DNA of 64,000 bases from contig CM072527.1 in assembly GCA_036898135.1 (NCBI GenBank), positions 27,164,544 through 27,228,543 of the forward strand, given 5' to 3'. The notes under the pieces are model-generated. The model was not told where the DNA came from, searched no databases, and worked only from the letters and a program-made list of their open reading frames with translations. Positions 45,601-54,699 of this stretch are shown one piece after another (the first letter of the stretch is position 1; every line of letters starts with the position of its first letter). This DNA is from Oncomelania hupensis. Lineage: Eukaryota > Mollusca > Gastropoda > Littorinimorpha > Pomatiopsidae. The position numbers and the translations under genes were made by a program.

Positions 45601-46343
45601 GAGGTATTACAGAAGACTTCTGGGCATTTCCTATACCCAGCTCATCACCAACAACGAAGTCAGACAGACCTTCACACAAGCCATTGGACAACACGATGAC
45701 ATGTTCACAGTGGTGAAGAAACGGAAACTCCGATGGGATGGCTACGTCACCAGAGCATCAGGCCTTGGAAAAAGCATTCTGCAAGGCACTGTACAAGGAG
45801 GCAGAAGAAGAGAGAGACAGAAAAAGAGGTATGAGGACAACATTCGAGAATGGACTAGCTTGAAACTATGAGGGTTCCTGAGAACAGAGAAAGATGGAGT
45901 ACGCTGGTTAAACGATCATCTGCTGTGCCCCAACGACCTTCGGGTTACGGGATAGAATAGGATAGGACGACTAAGAAATACTAGATACAACAGAACACTG
46001 CTAAATACAGCTGAACATTGCTAAATACAGCTGAACATTGCTAAATACAGCTGAACATTGCTAAATACAGCTGAACATTGCTAAAATAAATACAGCTGAA
46101 CACTGTTAAATAAAACTGAACTGCTAAATATAGCTGAACACTACCAAGTACAACTTAAATAAGAATAAGAAATTCTAGATACAACTGCACAGTACTAAAA
46201 CTGAACTGCAAACCATGACTTACTTGCCATGCAGCTTCTGGGCCCTCAACTCCAAGTACTTGCCCATTTTGTAATACTTGGTGGGGTAAGGAGCCAAGTT
46301 GTTGGACCCCAAGTAGGGAAAGTGAGGGTCTTTATCGCCAATT
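34290..46343 (-). CDS. Unidentified spliced gene, minus strand, 3' part (exons with homologous 40-residue modules)
   Basis: Exons were inferred from splice signals on the minus strand, in transcript order: 46343-46224, 40717-40598, 38745-38670 (weak), 38460-38341, 36366-36235 (tentative), 35521-35364 and 34426-34290 (stop). Three 120-bp exons encode related 40-residue modules of the form 'IG(E/D)(R/K)...Y...GS(N/S)..(R/A)P.P.K(Y/F)Y.MG(R/K)Y.E'. Phases of the last four exons join without conflict. A further exon probably lies between 40598 and 38745, because those phases do not fit directly. The C-terminal part is basic and proline-rich. No signal peptide or membrane span was seen in the visible part. 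I do not recognise the family. Confidence 0.55.
34655..34830 (-). mobile_element. tRNA-like SINE copy
   Basis: Reverse complement of the SINE at 3118-3330: 'actgcatccaataccactat' at the tail and the tRNA-like head near 34760-34830. Confidence 0.75.
34860..35100 (+). repeat. Dispersed repeat fragment, poly-C run and (AAT)n
   Basis: A segment with 'attcagactcaaagagcggc' and 'acacgctcatatgtt', related to 40870-40985, then a C14 run and an AAT array (35040-35094). Confidence 0.7.
35364..35521 (-). CDS. Unidentified gene, penultimate exon
   Basis: Acceptor TAAATTACAG, donor GTAACT. 158 bp. It encodes MACLTCAKVGSTKQRPSTAV, then RERHLLYGGPRIPDSLWDNK, ending SLLTA. It joins the terminal exon in frame (G+AC). 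Confidence 0.6.
35700..36110. other. Non-coding DNA with (AAAC)n run
   Basis: An AAAC array lies near 35740-35773. Otherwise nothing recognised. Confidence 0.5.
36235..36366 (-). CDS. Unidentified gene, tentative proline-rich exon
   Basis: Acceptor CTGTGAACAG, poor donor GTTCTC. 132 bp that fit phase on both sides. It encodes SKDSPYQIPNAKETICGAKR then VGFAPPVPPVKETPRTAP. The boundaries are uncertain. Confidence 0.4.
36405..36725 (+). repeat. Trinucleotide microsatellite block (GAT, AAC, TAC, AAG)
   Basis: Degenerate GAT/GAC, then AAC, TAC and a long GAA array. Open frames here are artefacts. Confidence 0.93.
36965..37640. repeat. Dispersed repeat with TGACCTTGACCTT motifs, copy 1
   Basis: About 670 bp with repeated 'tgaccttgaccttgaaggt' and 'gggtcaaggtcacttcaaa', then 'ggacgacggacggcggac'. 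Homologous to 41165-41790 and 54700-55140. Confidence 0.8.
37912..38195 (-). mobile_element. 5S rRNA-derived SINE
   Basis: On the minus strand a stretch reads GTTAAGCACCGTCCAGTGCG then GTTAGCACTTGGATGGGTGA, followed by CCGC, which closely matches the 3' half of 5S rRNA. A body and an (ACCTT)n tail follow. That structure is typical of SINE3-type retroposons. Confidence 0.82.
38341..38460 (-). CDS. Unidentified gene, module exon C
   Basis: Acceptor CATGTGCAG, donor GTCAGT. 120 bp with the same phases as A and B. It encodes IGEREIFYPFVGSSSLRPYP then DKYYNMGRYQELATQNSCG. Confidence 0.7.
38480..38530 (+). repeat. (GAT)n-like microsatellite
   Basis: Imperfect GATGATGGTG repeats directly upstream of module exon C (minus). 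Confidence 0.85.
38670..38745 (-). CDS. Unidentified gene, candidate short exon
   Basis: Acceptor TATTGTAG and a weak donor GTTTGT. It encodes YYAWRCRQEETIPLERLKEG then DNTF. Its 3' phase fits exon C, but its 5' phase does not fit exon B. Confidence 0.4.
38839..39121 (-). mobile_element. LINE 3' fragment with 11-bp target duplication
   Basis: Same family as 1214-2227 in reverse (TCCTATCCTATCCCGTAACT at the tail). The minus frame reads KLRWYDHITRASGLAKTILQ. Flanked by TGCTCGACATT at 38828-38838 and 39122-39132. Confidence 0.9.
39245..39368 (+). repeat. (ATC)n(AGC)n microsatellite
   Basis: ATC arrays interrupted once, then CAG repeats. Confidence 0.93.
39370..39785. other. Non-coding DNA, nothing recognised
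   Basis: A short AAC-rich stretch at about 39590-39640. No gene or element recognised. Confidence 0.5.
39790..40060 (+). repeat. Minisatellite of CAGTCTGTCTCAGCCTATAT-type units
   Basis: Imperfect units of about 20-32 bp combining 'cagtctgtctcagcctatat' and 'gtctcagtcagt' in varied order. Confidence 0.85.
40190..40590 (+). repeat. (AAT)n and degenerate GAT/GAC microsatellites
   Basis: An AAT array (40212-40286), then degenerate ATG/ACG repeats up to module exon B. Confidence 0.92.
40598..40717 (-). CDS. Unidentified gene, module exon B
   Basis: Acceptor GGGTTTCAG, donor GTAAGT. 120 bp with the same phases as exon A. It encodes IGERNIHYNVFGSNACRPMP then DKFYRMGRYQEYATRQKYD. Confidence 0.7.
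40787..40845 (+). repeat. (AAT)n microsatellite
   Basis: About 20 AAT units. Confidence 0.95.
40860..41090. repeat. Dispersed repeat with SINE-tail fragment
   Basis: It shares 'agactcaaagcgcgatgat' and 'cacgctcacatgtt' with 34880-34960. A piece of the SINE tail follows ('actgcatccaatacc') near 41050. Confidence 0.6.
41165..41790. repeat. Dispersed repeat with TGACCTTGACCTT motifs, copy 2
   Basis: Same order of motifs as 36965-37640, including 'gtatgatcaaataac', 'aaggcctaaaat' and 'ctcatagtttagg'. Confidence 0.8.
41800..42230. other. Non-coding DNA, nothing recognised
   Basis: No gene or known repeat recognised. Confidence 0.45.
42237..42275 (+). repeat. (CT)n microsatellite
   Basis: About 18 CT units. 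Confidence 0.93.
42420..42865 (+). repeat. GAT microsatellite block and (CA)n array
   Basis: Degenerate GAT repeats to 42677, a short unique stretch, then CG/CA repeats (42785-42863). Confidence 0.93.
43109..43316 (-). mobile_element. LINE 3' fragment in satellite
   Basis: Reverse copy of the 1214-2227 family tail ('atcctatcccgtaactcgg ... cccacctctttttcggtctc'). About 205 bp. Confidence 0.85.
43646..45966 (+). mobile_element. Non-LTR retrotransposon copy with 11-bp target duplication
   Basis: It encodes degenerate reverse transcriptase: GDAVIDALTIICNKICQSEE and EWPTPWTPSLVITL, then (after an inserted element) ENYRTISLIS, VDFKKAFDRVWHEALWATMR, FADNIDGLAGEEQE and KRKLRWDGYVTR. Many stops. 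It ends in GGATAGGA and is flanked by ACGACTAAGAA at 43635-43645 and 45967-45977. Confidence 0.9.
43761..44727. mobile_element. Nested insertion in LINE, possible non-autonomous hAT-like element
   Basis: It splits the LINE between VITL and KKG. A 7-bp CACTCTT lies at both junctions (about 43752 and 44726). The ends TAAAGAATGG and (complement) TAGAGAATGT are similar, as in hAT-type TAGRG ends. No transposase. Contains two 'gtagacaggcagttagac' type repeats near 44150-44210. Confidence 0.55.
46224..46343 (-). CDS. Unidentified gene, module exon A
   Basis: Acceptor GCTTTGCAG, donor GTAAGT. 120 bp. It encodes IGDKDPHFPYLGSNNLAPYP then TKYYKMGKYLELRAQKLHG. One base enters and two bases leave, as in exons B and C. 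Confidence 0.65.
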
Positions 46344-46344
46344 C

Positions 46345-47050
46345 TGCAAAGCATCACTCAACATATTGTTCTCCTATACGCAACTACGCTGCAAAAGATC
46401 TACTTAAGGCATGAAGAAGAGAACATTTTACAGGGCTCACCATTACGCCGACATCGAGCGGAATCATGCCTTAGAATTTTTTTTATTTTTTTTTTTGGTT
46501 GTTGTTTTGAGTAAAATTTACGACCCCGGACACATTAAGCGTATAGGGGACGATTGCCTTAGATCCTCAAAATCACGCCTTATAATCGCCGTCAGGCGTC
46601 AGAAGTACGTCTTGAATGTTATAACTGGTCCTGAAAACACTCCTAAAAAATCTATCTACGGCGTGAGAAGATCGTGAACGCGACGTTACGCGAAGCAAAT
46701 GGCTTTTTTCCCCTCTAAGCGAGTGGCCGACAAACAGCTGCTTCTTACAAAGATGTTTACCATTTGGCGATTAATCGTATATAAAATTTGCACGGCCATG
46801 CGCCTGAAGCGTTAGCTCGATGTTTATTAGTTTACCGTCTGCACTATCAACCAATCACAAAGCTCCTAATTCTTCGCGCTATGCTTAGGAAGTGACGTCA
46901 TAGTTTGATGTGAGTGTTTTGTCTATGAATCATTGGTATGAATGTGTGCATGACGTGTGTGCGTTGACTTGTGAAAAGTGTGCGCGAACGCTTTTGTCCA
47001 TCGTTCTTAACAAGTTCTTTTTTTTAAATCCTTAAAATAGACCGTCATCA
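46345..47050. other. Non-coding DNA with TATA-like site
   Basis: No repeat recognised. CGTATATAAAA at about 46787 could be a TATA box for the short frame at 47090-47232. Confidence 0.4.
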
Positions 47051-47092
47051 CAAAATGGGAGGTAACTCGTCGTTTTGTTTTCTTTTTAGTTA

Positions 47093-47232
47093 CTTACAGT
47101 TATCCATGCGGACATCGTGTCTCAGAATACTATGAAAGCTACACCGAGCTGCTGCAAGCTATTCTTCGGGAAAGGGGGTGGTGCCCGAAGTGCAAGGCCG
47201 AACTAGCGGAGCTAGCTAGGACTGCAACTTAA
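47093..47232 (+). other. Short open frame with zinc-binding-like cysteines, unidentified
   Basis: Reads TYSYPCGHRVSEYYESYTEL then LQAILRERGWCPKCKAELAE and stops at 47230-47232. C-G-H and C-P-x-C spacing could bind zinc. A CTTTTTAG acceptor-like site precedes it. It may be an exon or a fragment of a lost element. Confidence 0.35.
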
Positions 47233-47501
47233 ATCAACCTTTCGGTTGATCCGGAAGGTTTGATTGTGGACAGAGCAGAAATTGTACCCAGAAACTGTGT
47301 TCGCTTGCAAAGAATATCCGCCAGAACGTTAGACAACTCTGGCTCAATATGCTGGCAAGCTGGCCAAACTTGTTTCCCCTCGTATTTCCCCTCGTATTTC
47401 CGAGCATGGTCTATTGTAAAATGCAAATGAGCCCACTCCTTAGACTCATTGCAAATGGGGAGCCCTGGTTTATAACATTTATATATACTGAAGTTCAACA
47501 A
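47229..47501 (-). other. Short open frame, unidentified, convergent with 47093-47232
   Basis: 90 codons. Landmarks are KPGLPICNESKEWAHLHFTI and CQHIEPELSNVLADILCKRT. Its stop overlaps the plus-strand stop on a shared TTAA. No match that I recognise. Confidence 0.35.
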
Positions 47502-47584
47502 AAGCTTTTTACTTGTGAAATATTACTACTCGTAGAAAACATTAAACGCTGCGCCCTCCATAAGTCGCAACATATAATAATGTA

Positions 47585-48475
47585 TGGCTTCTGCGGCTAT
47601 AACCCTATTCCTCATTTACATCAACGACATAGCGGACGGGATCAAAGCGAAAGTCAGGCTCTTTGCCGATGACACCCTCTTATACTCCCATATTAGAAAA
47701 CAAACCAATGTCCAAAGCCTCCAAGAAGACCTCAACAGACTGGAAGAGTGGGAGGCGAAGTGGTAGATGTCGTTCAAGGTAGATAAATGTCAAGTCCTGT
47801 CTGTCACGAATCGACGCCAACATAGAGTCCATGCTTCTCACTTCCTCCCTCCATGGGCAGAAACTGGCGAACGTCAAGAGCGCCAAGTACCTAGGAGTGG
47901 AACTAACTAAAAACCTACATTGGGACAGGCACGTTTGCATGCAGGGACCTCAAGGGATGCCCCATAACCGTCCAGGTTCAATGGTACAAGGGACTAGTAC
48001 GACCAGTCCTGGACTACGCTTCACCAACACCAACACCAGCAACACCTGAAGACCACCCTTGAAACTGTCCAAAGGCGGGCTGTGCGCAGGATCCTGAACA
48101 ACTTCAGCCGTACAGCAAGCGCCTCTGAGATGGTCGCACAACTCGAACTGGAGCAGCTACTTCACAGAAGAACGGTTGACAGGGCATGTATGATGTACAC
48201 AATTCTGCATGGCCTTGTTGACATAATTCCTCCCTTCGGCCTGCTACTCGCTCCACCAGAGGGCACCAACAAAAGTTACAACTCCCGCAGTGCATTCCTT
48301 TTCCCCCTCAGCAACCAGAGTGTGGTACTCACTCAGTGATGAAGCAATGAACTGACCCACCCTTCCAGCGTTCAGAACTTTGGTTCTGGGAGGGCTGAAA
48401 GCACGCTGAGAAGTGTCCCCATGGCAACTCTGTACACCGTTTGTAAATCTTCTACACACTTATGCAGCTGTTTTT
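47585..48475 (+). mobile_element. LINE fragment (jockey/CR1-like RT)
   Basis: Reads LIYINDIADGIKAKVRLFAD then DTLLYSHIRKQTNVQSLQED, a stop, SFKVDKCQVLSVTNRR, WYKGLVRPVLDYAS, and QRRAVRRILNNFSRTASASE. At least three frame breaks. Confidence 0.82.
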
Positions 48476-48524
48476 AAACTTTGATCGTGTCACGCGCAGT
48501 CGGAATATCCACAGTATCCTGAAG

Positions 48525-48720
48525 AAGAAGATGAAGAAGAAGAAGAAGAAGAAGAAGAAGAAGAAGAAGAAGAACCCGTCGACCAATACCAACACGGGAA
48601 TCCAGATCCAGGGAAGAGGATGAAGAGGAGGAGGAAAAGGAGAAGGAGGGGGAGGAGGAAATGTACAAAGAAAGAACACAACATAGCATACGCCTACAAG
48701 AAGAAGACGAAGAAGTATTG
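48525..48720 (+). repeat. (AAG)n purine tract
   Basis: GAA array (48525-48575) and degenerate GGA/GAA region. Confidence 0.9.
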
Positions 48721-48729
48721 TCAAATGAA

Positions 48730-49185
48730 CAAATAGTGACCAACCCATTCATCTTGCTGTTTTCTGCTCTGCCTTCCAATCAGCTGAAGCTAAGGCTCGA
48801 AGAAAAAAACAAAATCCGACCCCCAAAAATTGTCAATACACTAAATTAAAAAAAAGAAAAAAGAAAAAAACACGACAGAGGAAAAAGCACCACGCACGAA
48901 CAAAACCAACAAGACACAAGAAAGACGGACCATGAAACGGAAATGACGAATAAACCACGTGTGGTGACGATTACATTTCATGAGGTCAGCGTCGAGGTGC
49001 GATTGCTTCGGGATGTTTCCGCAAATAGCTTGTGACTGGAACTCGTTTTGGCAAACTTTGTTTTTATTGACCTTGTTTGAGAAACCGATAACATCAATCA
49101 ATCAATCATCAATGTTATTTTGCGAAAAATAAATCAGAGTTCTTTTCGTTAAATTAAATTTAATATTAAAACAGTTCCTGAGGTG
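48730..49185. other. Non-coding DNA, nothing recognised
   Basis: No gene or repeat family recognised. Confidence 0.45.
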
Positions 49186-49189
49186 CGCG

Positions 49190-49192
49190 GGC

Positions 49193-49223
<31 letters not shown>

Positions 49224-49233
49224 TGTGTGTGAG

Positions 49234-49303
<70 letters not shown>

Positions 49304-49335
49304 ACATCATCAACATCATCAACATCATCATCATA
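49190..49335 (+). repeat. (CG)n(TG)n(ATC)n compound microsatellite
   Basis: A CG run, a TG run, then about 100 bp of ATC. Confidence 0.95.
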
Positions 49336-49629
49336 ATTTTTCAATAGCCCAATCTATGTAATATAGTCTTATCGTCATCATTATTATCATCATCAATATC
49401 ATCATTTTATCGTCATCATTATTATCATCATCATCAGTATCATCATTATGAACAGAGCGACAACACCATCAGCAAACAAACACTACCACCACCACCTTCA
49501 ACAACAACAACCAAGTCCTTGCTAGACGTGGTCTAAGAGTGTTAAGTTTAGACCGTTAACAATGGGCAGAGTAATGGTAGAGACAGCATGACAATTATTC
49601 ATGTTGGGATCAACGTATTCGACGTACTT

Positions 49630-49647
49630 AATAATAATGATAATAAT

Positions 49648-49711
<64 letters not shown>

Positions 49712-49729
49712 GTCATCATCATCATCATC

Positions 49730-49791
<62 letters not shown>

Positions 49792-49792
49792 T

Positions 49793-49846
<54 letters not shown>

Positions 49847-49848
49847 AA

Positions 49849-49927
<79 letters not shown>
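49630..49927 (+). repeat. (AAT)n(GAT)n(TTA)n compound microsatellite
   Basis: About 300 bp. AAT and later TTA arrays are complementary and could fold into a long hairpin. Confidence 0.95.
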
Positions 49928-50024
49928 TACCGCCCATTGTCAGTGGTGAGAAGAAAGTCTTCAGTTTCTTTCTTAGTGCACGATGCTTCGGCAGATTTAA
50001 GAAGGGTTCGCTTCGGCACTGCCT

Positions 50025-50634
50025 GCCCCCGTTGGGGTGCCGGGGGTTTCAGTATAAATAGTATCCCCACTTTCTGGAAATTTAGTGCTTTAAATTCCCA
50101 CTGTCGCTGTCTTTCTCATTTGCTCTTTCTCATTCCTGCTCTGTTCTACCAATCTGCTATACTATCTTCTTCTTCGCTAGACCAGCCACCTACCTTTTTT
50201 CTTGAAAACTCTTACGGGACAAAACTCCTTATTTGTGTGTGATGTCTGTTGGATCAGCTTGGGAATATTGGTCGCTTTCTGCCAGGTGGTCACTAGGGCT
50301 TCCTATGATGTTATTATTTAGCAATGTACTGTAGGCATTTCATATGTATGTGTTGTGTTGATCATTTATAATGATGTTTGTATTCTATTTTGTTTTTGTA
50401 AACAGGGGTTCGATAAATTAGAGTATAGCCTCAGCGTCCCCTGCGTGGGATGTCTTTATTGTAAAGTGACTGGGTGGTGGAGTGCATTCAGTTTTACCAC
50501 TAGGGTTGTTTCAGCAGATCTTTTATGTGGATCAATGGTTGTCTGGTCCTGATTTGGCTCGGAAGAGTCCGCTGGACCTAAAGCAATAATCATGTAATGT
50601 AATGTAATGTGATGTAATGTAAGCTAATGTAATG
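50025..50634 (+). mobile_element. 580-bp retroposon copy 3 with (TAATG)n tail
   Basis: Head CCCCCGTTGGGGTGCCGGGG, tail TAATG repeats. Flanked by TCGGCACTGCCT (50013-50024) and TCGGCATTGCCT (50635-50646), one mismatch. Confidence 0.85.
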
Positions 50635-50737
50635 TCGGCATTGCCTTCAACTTCCTGCCCGTAGCCCCACTCGCTGGTACACTTTGCACTGGTATTAGTA
50701 TTGTGATGTCACTTGTTAAGTTACGTATATAATGGTT

Positions 50738-50812
50738 CCTATCCTATCCTATCCCGTAACTCGGAGGTCGTAGGGGCACTCCAGATGATCGTTTAACCAG
50801 CGTACTCTATTT
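50738..50812 (-). mobile_element. LINE 3' tail fragment
   Basis: 'tcctatcctatcccgtaact' then 'gatgatcgtttaaccagcgt' on plus: the reverse complement of the 1214-2227 family 3' end. Confidence 0.8.
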
Positions 50813-50942
50813 GCTGCTATCTCTTCATTTATTTTTCCTTCTGTTACGGTTCTACTGGGTCTGTGTCAAACCGCAGTCATGCAATTACGTGTGTGATCTC
50901 ATCTTGTGTGATGATCTATGTACATAATTTCTTCGATGAATT

Positions 50943-51051
50943 CTGTATGCCTGTGGGAACTATGTATACATACATATATACTGTATGCCTGTGGGAACTA
51001 TGTATACATACATATATACTGTATGCCTGTGGGAACTATGTACACATACAT
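50943..51051 (+). repeat. 36-bp unit in three tandem copies
   Basis: 'ctgtatgcctgtgggaacta' plus 'tgtatacatacatata', three times. The third copy differs slightly. Confidence 0.92.
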
Positions 51052-51059
51052 AATTATAT

Positions 51060-51740
51060 TTAATTGTTGGTTTCTTTTAACACTCTTTCTTTGTGAACAT
51101 TATTTATCAAATTCGACAGCACATGCTTTGTTGGTGTGCTATACATTACAAAATGTTTTGCCTTGAATGTGTGATACGTGGTTGCATTAATTGTTTTTAA
51201 TTGAGTATTGCCGTTCAGATTAATGTGTGTATGTTGTTTCTACCCATTCGCCCCGTTCCTTTGTCGCTAAAATGCCCCCTTGGACCTAAGGCCTGAATAA
51301 ACCTGTTAAATCATTGTGTTACGTTGAAACGCGTACGAAAGTATGTCGAAAGCGCGCACGATAGATCTAATCGTTTCGTTTTGCAAAGTATTCAATAATG
51401 GAGTTTATTTACCTTTGATTTGAGTTTGCATTGTTGTTTGGAGAGGTTTTGTATAACGTTGATAATTTTTGTTTGTCGATATTGATGTAGAATATTCTGG
51501 ATCTGCGTGTTTACTCTTGATAGAAATTTCCGGATGGATATCGAAGGTCGTGAATGTTCCCGGAAGTAGAGAAAATGTGAATGACGTAAGTCAGTGATGA
51601 CGATCTTTAGTTCGATTGGTGGCAGTGCGTCATTTCTACCACGTACCAAATTGTTCGAGAAAAGAGAGAGGTTATTTAATCGTGTGCCGAGTTGCTGTTG
51701 AGAGATTGTTGTTGATAGTAAAGTTGTTGATAGTGATTTG
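51060..51740. other. Non-coding DNA, nothing recognised
   Basis: No gene or repeat family recognised. Confidence 0.45.
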
Positions 51741-51744
51741 GAGC

Positions 51745-51945
51745 CCTGATAGCACACGCCCAATGGGCCAACAGCGGCCCACAAGCGGCTGAAGAATCGG
51801 CCCACAAGCGGCCAATAGTAGGCATGCCGACTGCACCCAGCGGTATGAGGGCGTACCGCTGTTGGCACCAGAGCGGCTGTCAGGAGGCGCGATGGTGGTC
51901 CGATGGGCGGCATTTAGTCGGCCCGACCAGGGTTTCTGATGCAGA
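51745..51945. repeat. GGCCCA-rich palindromic segment
   Basis: Repeated short units such as 'cgcccaatgggcc', 'cagcggcccacaagcggc' and 'cggcccacaagcggcc'. It could be the end of a DNA transposon, family not identified. Confidence 0.4.
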
Positions 51946-51957
51946 GCCGCACATTTG

Positions 51958-52300
51958 CCAATGAGCCGCTTAAATGCCTCTTAACCACCGCCTGGCTGCC
52001 GCTTGACCACCGCCTGCCTGCCTCTTGACTACCGCCTGTCTGCCTCTTGACTACCGCCTGTCAGCCTCTTGACCACCGCCTGTCAGCCTCTTGACCACCG
52101 CCTGTCCGCCTCTTGACTACCGCCTGTCTGCCTCTTGACTACCGCCAGTCTGCCTCTTGACCACCGCCAGCCTGCCTCTTGGCCACCGCCTGTCTGCCTC
52201 TTGACTACCGCCTGTCTGCCTCTTGACCCCCGCCTGTCTGCCTCTTGACCACCGCCAGCCTGCCTCTTGACCACCACCTGGATGCCTCTTGACCATCCTT
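51958..52300 (+). repeat. 22-bp minisatellite
   Basis: About 15 copies of GCCTCTTGACYACCGCCTGTC-type units with point differences. Confidence 0.95.
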
Positions 52301-52304
52301 GGAT

Positions 52305-52388
52305 ATCCTCTTCCACTTAATGCCATTACCCACATTAAATACATTTTAATGAATAATGTGGGTGGTAGCATTTAGTGGAAGAGGGCAT
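52305..52388. repeat. Imperfect inverted repeat (about 33-bp arms)
   Basis: 'cctcttccacttaatgccat' and its complement flank an 18-bp AT-rich centre. It directly abuts the 22-bp minisatellite. Confidence 0.8.
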
Positions 52389-52439
52389 CCTCCAAAGAGC
52401 GTTACAAGTTCTATTAATAACATATGCTATATATATGCT

Positions 52440-52990
52440 TTCAATTGGGTTCTTTTTTTCAACGCATCTGTTTAGAAACTGTGGAAGTCTGTTATTTGTG
52501 TTATAACGAATAACTGACAGGATTTCTATTTAATTAATGTGCACCAATCATTTTACCGCGTTGAAATGCATAAGTCATACTTTTCAGCACAATCAGTTAA
52601 AAACTGAGAAAGTCTGTGATTCTCCATTATAACGGTTGGTGATAGGCTTTTTGGTTTTCTCATGTTTAGCAATAATTTTTTCAGCGTTGGAATACTTATG
52701 TGTACCCTATTTTCAGCTCAATCGGTTAAAAGCTGTGAAAATCCGCTTAATATCTGTGATAATAATTGACTGGTAAGGTTTTTGAATTTCTAATGCTCAC
52801 CAATTATTTTCCTGCGTTTATATGCATATATGTGAACCAATTTCAGCTCAAGAACTTAAAACTGAAGAAGTACATTATTTTCCGTTAAACTTTTTGTTTT
52901 CCATGCGACTAGAAAGCTGCGCAATGGACTAATGAACCCATGTCCCAAATTTTAGCTCACTACGTGTAAAAATGTGGCTTTCAATTCCTG
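52440..52990 (+). repeat. Diverged tandem repeat, about 130-bp unit, four copies
   Basis: Each unit carries 'tttcagctcaatcggttaaa'-like and 'ttatttttccgcgtt'-like segments spaced about 130 bp apart. Confidence 0.65.
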
Positions 52991-53289
52991 TCAAACACAC
53001 ACACAAAGTCAGCCTTATGTAGTAGATCATACCTGTTTAAAATCAAACACATACACTGTAAATAAAAAAACAACACGACATAATTTGTGAAGTGATCTAT
53101 AAAACAGAACAAAACAGTTTTTGGATATCTCGAACAAAATTTAATTATTATAGGCCACCGGCCCCTAGTTGGGGTCAGTAAACAGTACAAAACAGATGTA
53201 CAACGACGTATAAGACCAATAACAAAAGAAGAGTATTGAAATAAAAAAATACTGGACATCAAGACTCGTTAAAAACAAGTTAGGCGATG

Positions 53290-53508
53290 TTCTCAAGGCT
53301 TTCTACGAGTTCCTGTCTGATCGGTAATTTGTTAAATAAAACAAACACCACGCTTACAAGTATCTGACAAAGAATCACTACATAGATACTTAATGTACGA
53401 TCGATGCTTTATATTCCAAAACTTATCTATGGAATTATTGTATAATGGACACAAGAATAAGATATGATCCTCATTTTCTTCTATTCTGGAAAGTTTGCAC
53501 AATGTATC

Positions 53509-53561
<53 letters not shown>

Positions 53562-54250
53562 AATTGCCAAACGTTTTCCAAAAAACTGATGCACCGATGG
53601 GTAGAACAAGCCTTAGCTTAACCAAGCATTAGCAAAAAATTATGTGTTCAAAATACCTTTTACTTTCAAATGTGTTCTTAAATAGTTCATAATCTCTAAA
53701 TATTTCTTCTCCCTAACAAAGCTTTTTCGAAAAAATCTGTTAACCTATCTTTTATACGAACCCATGACAAAACTGATCTCTATATGGCTACAACTGGGTT
53801 AATAACTTTTCCGCTCATTCCATGAGGCAATAAAACATCAAACAGTGGTTCTCACTGTACAAAATATAAGGCTTTTTTTCCAGAAAGACAAACCATGTAT
53901 TGAGCTTACTTCATTGTATTTTAACAACATTTTTCAACAAAAACATTTAAAGTTAAAAATTTGATCAACATTTGAGTAATAACAGCCTGAAACCTGCCTG
54001 TAACTCAGCTTTTTATCAGTTCATTTTACCAATCGCTTATTCAGCATGGAGGTATAACATTTGCTTAACAAGCTAGGCAAAGATAAACCACGACAGTTAT
54101 CTGTTGTATATACATCACTGTTTTTAAAATTCAGTACAATTACAGCCCTAGCCCACTCAGCTGGATAAATTTCGTTATTAAAAAGAATATTAAACAGTTT
54201 TGTCAGTTCCTGGAGATATTGAATGCAGGAGTCACAATTCATTCAGTGTT
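53290..54250 (-). mobile_element. Degenerate LINE fragment (other clade)
   Basis: Minus-strand pieces: NNEIYPAEWARAVIVLNFKN and CRGLSLPSLLSKCYTSMLNK (RT palm start), and LCKLSRIEENEDHILFLCPL near the C-terminus. An ATT array (53507-53558) lies inside. Multiple stops. Confidence 0.8.
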
Positions 54251-54254
54251 GCGC

Positions 54255-54690
54255 TTGAGTTTTGCATGTGGATGGCACGCAGGAGACACTCTTTTCGTCC
54301 CCCGTCCCTGTCCCCAGCAGTCCTGAAATATTCCTGAGCGACTTGCTTAATGTCGTTGTCAGTCGCATCTTTTGTTCCTTTATTCTGCCGTACTGCCTCT
54401 GCAATTGAGTAGGATAATCACGATTAATGTACAATCCTTATTGATCAACATACTGCACCCTAGTAGTTATTTTTTCATTTTTCCGTTCCTCAACATCCAG
54501 CTGACTACGCAGGACGATCCACAATGTCTACTAAAAAAAAAAAAAAAATCATTGAATATGTGTCAACACCCCAAAGATGGACCATGTTTACAGGAACATA
54601 AAATTGAGAGGTGCTGGAACAGTGTCAGAAATGTGTTATTAAAGAAAATAACTAGGAGGGTAAAGCCCATTTGACTAGCATGCGGTAATG
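54255..54690. other. Non-coding DNA, nothing recognised
   Basis: No gene or repeat family recognised. Confidence 0.45.
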
Positions 54691-54699
54691 GAAAACCAT

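Larger units (their letters stand above)
42960..46200. repeat. 20-bp satellite (AGCTGAACATTGCTAAATAC-type), interrupted
   Basis: Tandem units of about 18-23 bp at 42960-43108, 43317-43645 and 45967-46190. Best order is at 46005-46085. The gaps are two LINE insertions. Confidence 0.9.

Noticed and set aside
51958..52300. CRISPR-like array
   Set aside because: Units are contiguous 22-bp tandem repeats without unique spacers, in eukaryotic DNA.
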